From CAMCXT01 sp046302715 (GTDB lineage: Bacteria > Bacteroidota > Bacteroidia > M30B66): a stretch of DNA of 8,658 bases. The position numbers and the translations under genes are program-made. The stretch lies in the NCBI GenBank assembly GCA_046302715.1, contig JBKCHQ010000052.1, forward strand, positions 1 to 8,658. Reading direction: 5' to 3'. Below are positions 6,573 through 8,658 of this stretch, one piece after another. The notes under the pieces are model-generated. The model was not told where the DNA came from. It saw only the letters and a program-made list of their open reading frames with translations, and searched no databases. How positions within the stretch are numbered: the first letter of the stretch is position 1; each line of letters opens with the position of its first letter.

Positions 6573-7391
6573 ATGACCTGGCTCGAGGCAATTATTATTG
6601 CTGTGGTCGAAGGGCTTACCGAATTTCTGCCGGTTTCTTCAACCGGACATATGATTCTTACGCAAGCTTTATTGGGAGTGCCGTCTGACGATTTTGTAAA
6701 GTTATTCACGGTAAACATTCAATTTGGAGCTATTTTATCGGTGCTTGTATTGTACTGGAACCGTTTTTTAAAATCGGTTTCGTTTTACTTTAAACTACTG
6801 GTGGCCTTTATTCCTTCTGCTATTTTAGGGCTGTTGTTTGGCGATTTTATTGATAGTTTGTTAGAAAGTCCAATTACTGTGGCTGTGATGTTGGTTTTAG
6901 GGGGAATAGTTTTGGTTCGGGTTGATGCCTGGTTCCCTTCAAAAGCGGTAAGCGATGAGGACGTGCTAAACGATCCACAGCGGCATGCCGACGATTATTT
7001 GATAAGTTACCGAACGTCTTTTGTTATCGGTTTGTTCCAATGTATTGCCTTGTTTCCGGGTGTTTCGCGATCGGCCGCTACCATAATTGGCGGTTTAACA
7101 CAAGGTATTACCCGAAAGAATGCAGCCGAATTTTCGTTTTTTCTGGCGGTTCCAACCATGGCTGCAGCATCGGGATATAAATTGCTGAAAAACTGGGAGC
7201 ATTTTCCGATGCATCAGCTTGATATGCTGCTTTTGGGGAATGTGGTTGCTTTTGTTGTTGCGCTTTTGGCTATACGATTTTTCATCGGGTATCTTAGCAG
7301 GAAAGGCTTTGCCATTTTTGGATGGTATCGTATTGTAGCGGGATTGCTTATTTTGCTTTTGTATTTACTGGGGGTTGATTTATCGGTATGA
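6573..7391 (+). CDS. uppP: Undecaprenyl-diphosphatase UppP (BacA family)
   Basis: UppP is an integral inner-membrane phosphatase that converts undecaprenyl diphosphate to undecaprenyl phosphate, recycling the lipid carrier for peptidoglycan and other glycans. Overexpression gives bacitracin resistance in known members. The 272 residues match family length. The first signature EGLTEFLPVSSTGH spans 13-26, with the E13-x3-E17 pair, S22/S23 and H26 expected at the active site. The second, PGVSRSAATI, spans 162-171 and contains the catalytic R166. The two halves form the inverted repeat expected of the fold, with about eight hydrophobic segments. A hydrophilic segment at about 121-145 (SDEDVLNDPQRHADD) makes the central loop somewhat long. 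It begins 3 bp after the DUF3098 gene and its TGA overlaps the truB ATG in ATGA (7388-7391), indicating translational coupling. Confidence 0.97.
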   Translation: MTWLEAIIIAVVEGLTEFLPVSSTGHMILTQALLGVPSDDFVKLFTVNIQFGAILSVLVLYWNRFLKSVSFYFKLLVAFIPSAILGLLFGDFIDSLLESPITVAVMLVLGGIVLVRVDAWFPSKAVSDEDVLNDPQRHADDYLISYRTSFVIGLFQCIALFPGVSRSAATIIGGLTQGITRKNAAEFSFFLAVPTMAAASGYKLLKNWEHFPMHQLDMLLLGNVVAFVVALLAIRFFIGYLSRKGFAIFGWYRIVAGLLILLLYLLGVDLSV

Positions 7392-8092
7392 GTGCTGAAA
7401 ATTTACCCAGCCCCTATCACGAGGGGAAGATTTTATTATTGGATAAGCCCTTGGGTTGGACCTCGTTTGATTTGGTGAACAAGGTTCGAAATTCCATACG
7501 CAGAAAATATAATCTTAAGGGAAAGGGCATTAAAGTAGGGCATGCCGGCACTCTTGATCCGCTCGCAACAGGGTTGATGATTATCTGTACGGGCAGAATG
7601 ACCAAACAAATTGATCAGTTCTCGGGGTTGGATAAAGCCTATTCAGGAACCATCGTTTTGGGGGCGAGTACACCATCTTTCGATCTGGAAAAGGAAATTG
7701 ATACTCGATATCCCACCGAACACATTACCGAAGATGCCGTTCGCGAAACAGTGAGGCAATTTTTGGGTTGGCAAGATCAGGTACCACCGCTTTTTTCGGC
7801 CAAAAAAATAGATGGAAAACGTGCGTATGAATTTGCCCGAAAAGGCGAAGAAGTGGAAATAAAAACGGCAAGAATTGAGATTAAATCATTCGAAGTTACA
7901 CGTATCGAAATGCCGGAAGTTGATTTTATAATACATTGTTCAAAAGGCACATACATACGCTCCATCGCTCGCGATTTTGGTCTGGCGCTCGATTCGGGAG
8001 CGTACCTAACCAATCTGCGCCGCACCTCAATAGGCAAAATGGATATAAAAGAGGCTGCGGATGTGCAGGAATTTTTAAGGCTGCTTCAGTGA
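7388..8092 (+). CDS. truB: tRNA pseudouridine(55) synthase TruB
   Basis: TruB isomerises U55 in the T-psi-C loop of most tRNAs to pseudouridine and helps tRNA folding. The catalytic motif GHAGTLDPLATG lies at 51-62, with nucleophile D57. LDKPLGWTSFDLV (18-30) is the usual N-terminal motif, PPLFSAKKIDGKRAYEFAR (133-151) is the conserved tRNA-contact segment, and KGTYIRSIARDFG (186-198) is the third signature. The 234 residues end soon after the catalytic domain, so the C-terminal PUA-like domain of longer TruB proteins is absent, as in many Bacteroidota. The start overlaps the uppP stop by 4 bp and is the only sensible one. It is the last gene of the cluster; a strong inverted repeat overlaps its stop codon. 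Confidence 0.97.
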   Translation: MSAENLPSPYHEGKILLLDKPLGWTSFDLVNKVRNSIRRKYNLKGKGIKVGHAGTLDPLATGLMIICTGRMTKQIDQFSGLDKAYSGTIVLGASTPSFDLEKEIDTRYPTEHITEDAVRETVRQFLGWQDQVPPLFSAKKIDGKRAYEFARKGEEVEIKTARIEIKSFEVTRIEMPEVDFIIHCSKGTYIRSIARDFGLALDSGAYLTNLRRTSIGKMDIKEAADVQEFLRLLQ

Positions 8093-8116
8093 ACGTTGCA
8101 CCAGAGCAGCCTTAAA
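8074..8116. terminator. Probable hairpin terminator overlapping the truB stop
   Basis: TTTAAGGCTGCT at 8074-8085 is exactly repeated in inverse at 8105-8116, giving a perfect 12-bp stem around a 19-nt loop in which GTG (8089-8091) and CAC (8099-8101) can also pair. It covers the truB stop and lies between convergent genes, so it could end transcription in both directions. No good U tract follows on either strand, so it is not a textbook intrinsic terminator; it may instead protect the 3' end. Confidence 0.5.
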
Positions 8117-8123
8117 TTGATAG

Positions 8124-8137
8124 CGAAAATATTTTCG
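8124..8137. repeat. Perfect 14-bp palindrome between truB and the T9SS gene
   Basis: CGAAAATATTTTCG is its own reverse complement and lies 7 bp beyond the larger hairpin, just before the minus-strand gene's stop at 8142-8144. As RNA it would leave almost no loop, so it is more likely a protein site, an accessory terminator element, or chance in AT-rich DNA. Confidence 0.4.
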
Positions 8138-8141
8138 GTAC

Positions 8142-8658
8142 TTAATTGAGTATAAACTTTCGGGTAATCCTCCCTGTGGCACCTTCAATGTGAATGGAAA
8201 ACAATCCGGCAGGTACATTTTCAAGACCTATGCGCCAATCGGTTTGATTGATTTGTCCTTCCTGAATAACACGGCCTGTTATGTCCATTATTTTGAATTT
8301 GGGAATTTCATTTATGAGTGCCTGATTTAACCTAACCTGAATGCTTCCGCTGGCCGGATTGGGGTATAGCGTGCAGGATTCAGCGGTATTCCATAAATCT
8401 ACAATGCCGGTTGGGCCAACACAGAAAAGAATGGTGTCGGAAGTGGTAAATTGGCCTCCCGAACCAATCAGATTTTGTGTTGGGCCTGTGAGCGAGAATG
8501 AACCTTGTCCACTTCCGCAACAAATACCATCGCCATAAGAATCGCGGATTATAAAACGATAGCAACCGTTAGGCAGGCAAAAATTAACGGTTTGTGGACC
8601 GCTGATTGATCCTACCGCTGCGGTAAAAATGTTGGTATTGGTAGATAAATTCACCAAC
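8142..8658 (-). CDS. T9SS-exported protein, C-terminal part with type A sorting domain (partial)
   Basis: The frame stays open to the right edge of the window, so the N-terminus lies outside and only about 171 C-terminal residues are seen. No ATG begins this stretch. Two parts can be read. The first, about residues 25-60 of the visible part, holds CYRFIIRDSYGDGICCGSG, a cysteine- and glycine-rich motif seen in secreted Bacteroidota proteins; the D-x3-D-G element (D39, D43, G44) hints at metal binding, and the cysteines at disulfides. The second, from LYPNPASG (97-104) to the end, is a T9SS type A sorting domain: YPNP, then ITGRVIQEG, then NVPAGLFSIHIEG and a basic RKFILN terminus. Such proteins cross the outer membrane through T9SS and are released or anchored to the surface. 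The catalytic or binding domain, if any, lies off-window. It converges on truB with a 49-bp gap. Confidence 0.88.
   Translation of the reverse strand, partial: LVNLSTNTNIFTAAVGSISGPQTVNFCLPNGCYRFIIRDSYGDGICCGSGQGSFSLTGPTQNLIGSGGQFTTSDTILFCVGPTGIVDLWNTAESCTLYPNPASGSIQVRLNQALINEIPKFKIMDITGRVIQEGQINQTDWRIGLENVPAGLFSIHIEGATGRITRKFILN

Noticed and set aside
8655..8657. TTG as an initiation codon of the T9SS protein
   Set aside because: The frame is simply cut by the window edge. A T9SS cargo needs an N-terminal signal peptide, which is absent here, so the true start lies outside.

Overview
The window looks like an ordinary core-genome segment from a Bacteroidota bacterium, probably in the Flavobacteriales or a nearby order; the genus cannot be read from it. 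Four things point there. The gene order ftsX, DUF3098, uppP, truB is typical of the phylum. The window ends in a protein carrying a type IX secretion (T9SS) C-terminal sorting domain. The leucyl-tRNA synthetase has the long Bacteroidota-type insert. Genes lack clear Shine-Dalgarno sequences, and several are preceded by matches to the phylum's TAnnTTTG -7 promoter element.

Layout from left to right. Bases 1-67 hold the last 21 codons of an unidentified gene, followed 17 bp later by radA (85-1452, recombination and branch migration). After a 186-bp AT-rich gap comes a small predicted lipoprotein cytochrome c with an unusual CX4CH haem motif (1639-2010). It converges with an exported DUF6265 protein (2018-2476, minus strand), which lies just downstream of leuS (2521-5295, minus strand). 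A short divergent intergenic region separates leuS from a tight plus-strand cluster: ftsX (5420-6292), a DUF3098 membrane protein (6303-6569), uppP (6573-7391) and truB (7388-8092). Gaps in this cluster are 10 bp, 3 bp and a 4-bp ATGA overlap, so it is almost certainly one transcript. The window closes with a 49-bp convergent gap rich in inverted repeats and the C-terminal part of a T9SS cargo protein (8142 to the right edge, minus strand).

How the genes work together. FtsX (divisome regulation of wall hydrolysis), UppP (recycling of the undecaprenyl lipid carrier) and the unassigned DUF3098 protein between them form an envelope-growth cluster. TruB and LeuRS serve translation, and RadA serves DNA repair. 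The cytochrome-like lipoprotein, the DUF6265 protein and the T9SS cargo are envelope or exported accessory proteins.

I see no mobile element, CRISPR array, phage, toxin-antitoxin or defence system, and no tRNA or rRNA. Nothing here amounts to a striking undescribed system. The most useful leads are the CX4CH cytochrome-like lipoprotein, the uncharacterised DUF3098 protein fixed between ftsX and uppP, a possibly leaderless ftsX start, and the palindromes in the intergenic gaps.
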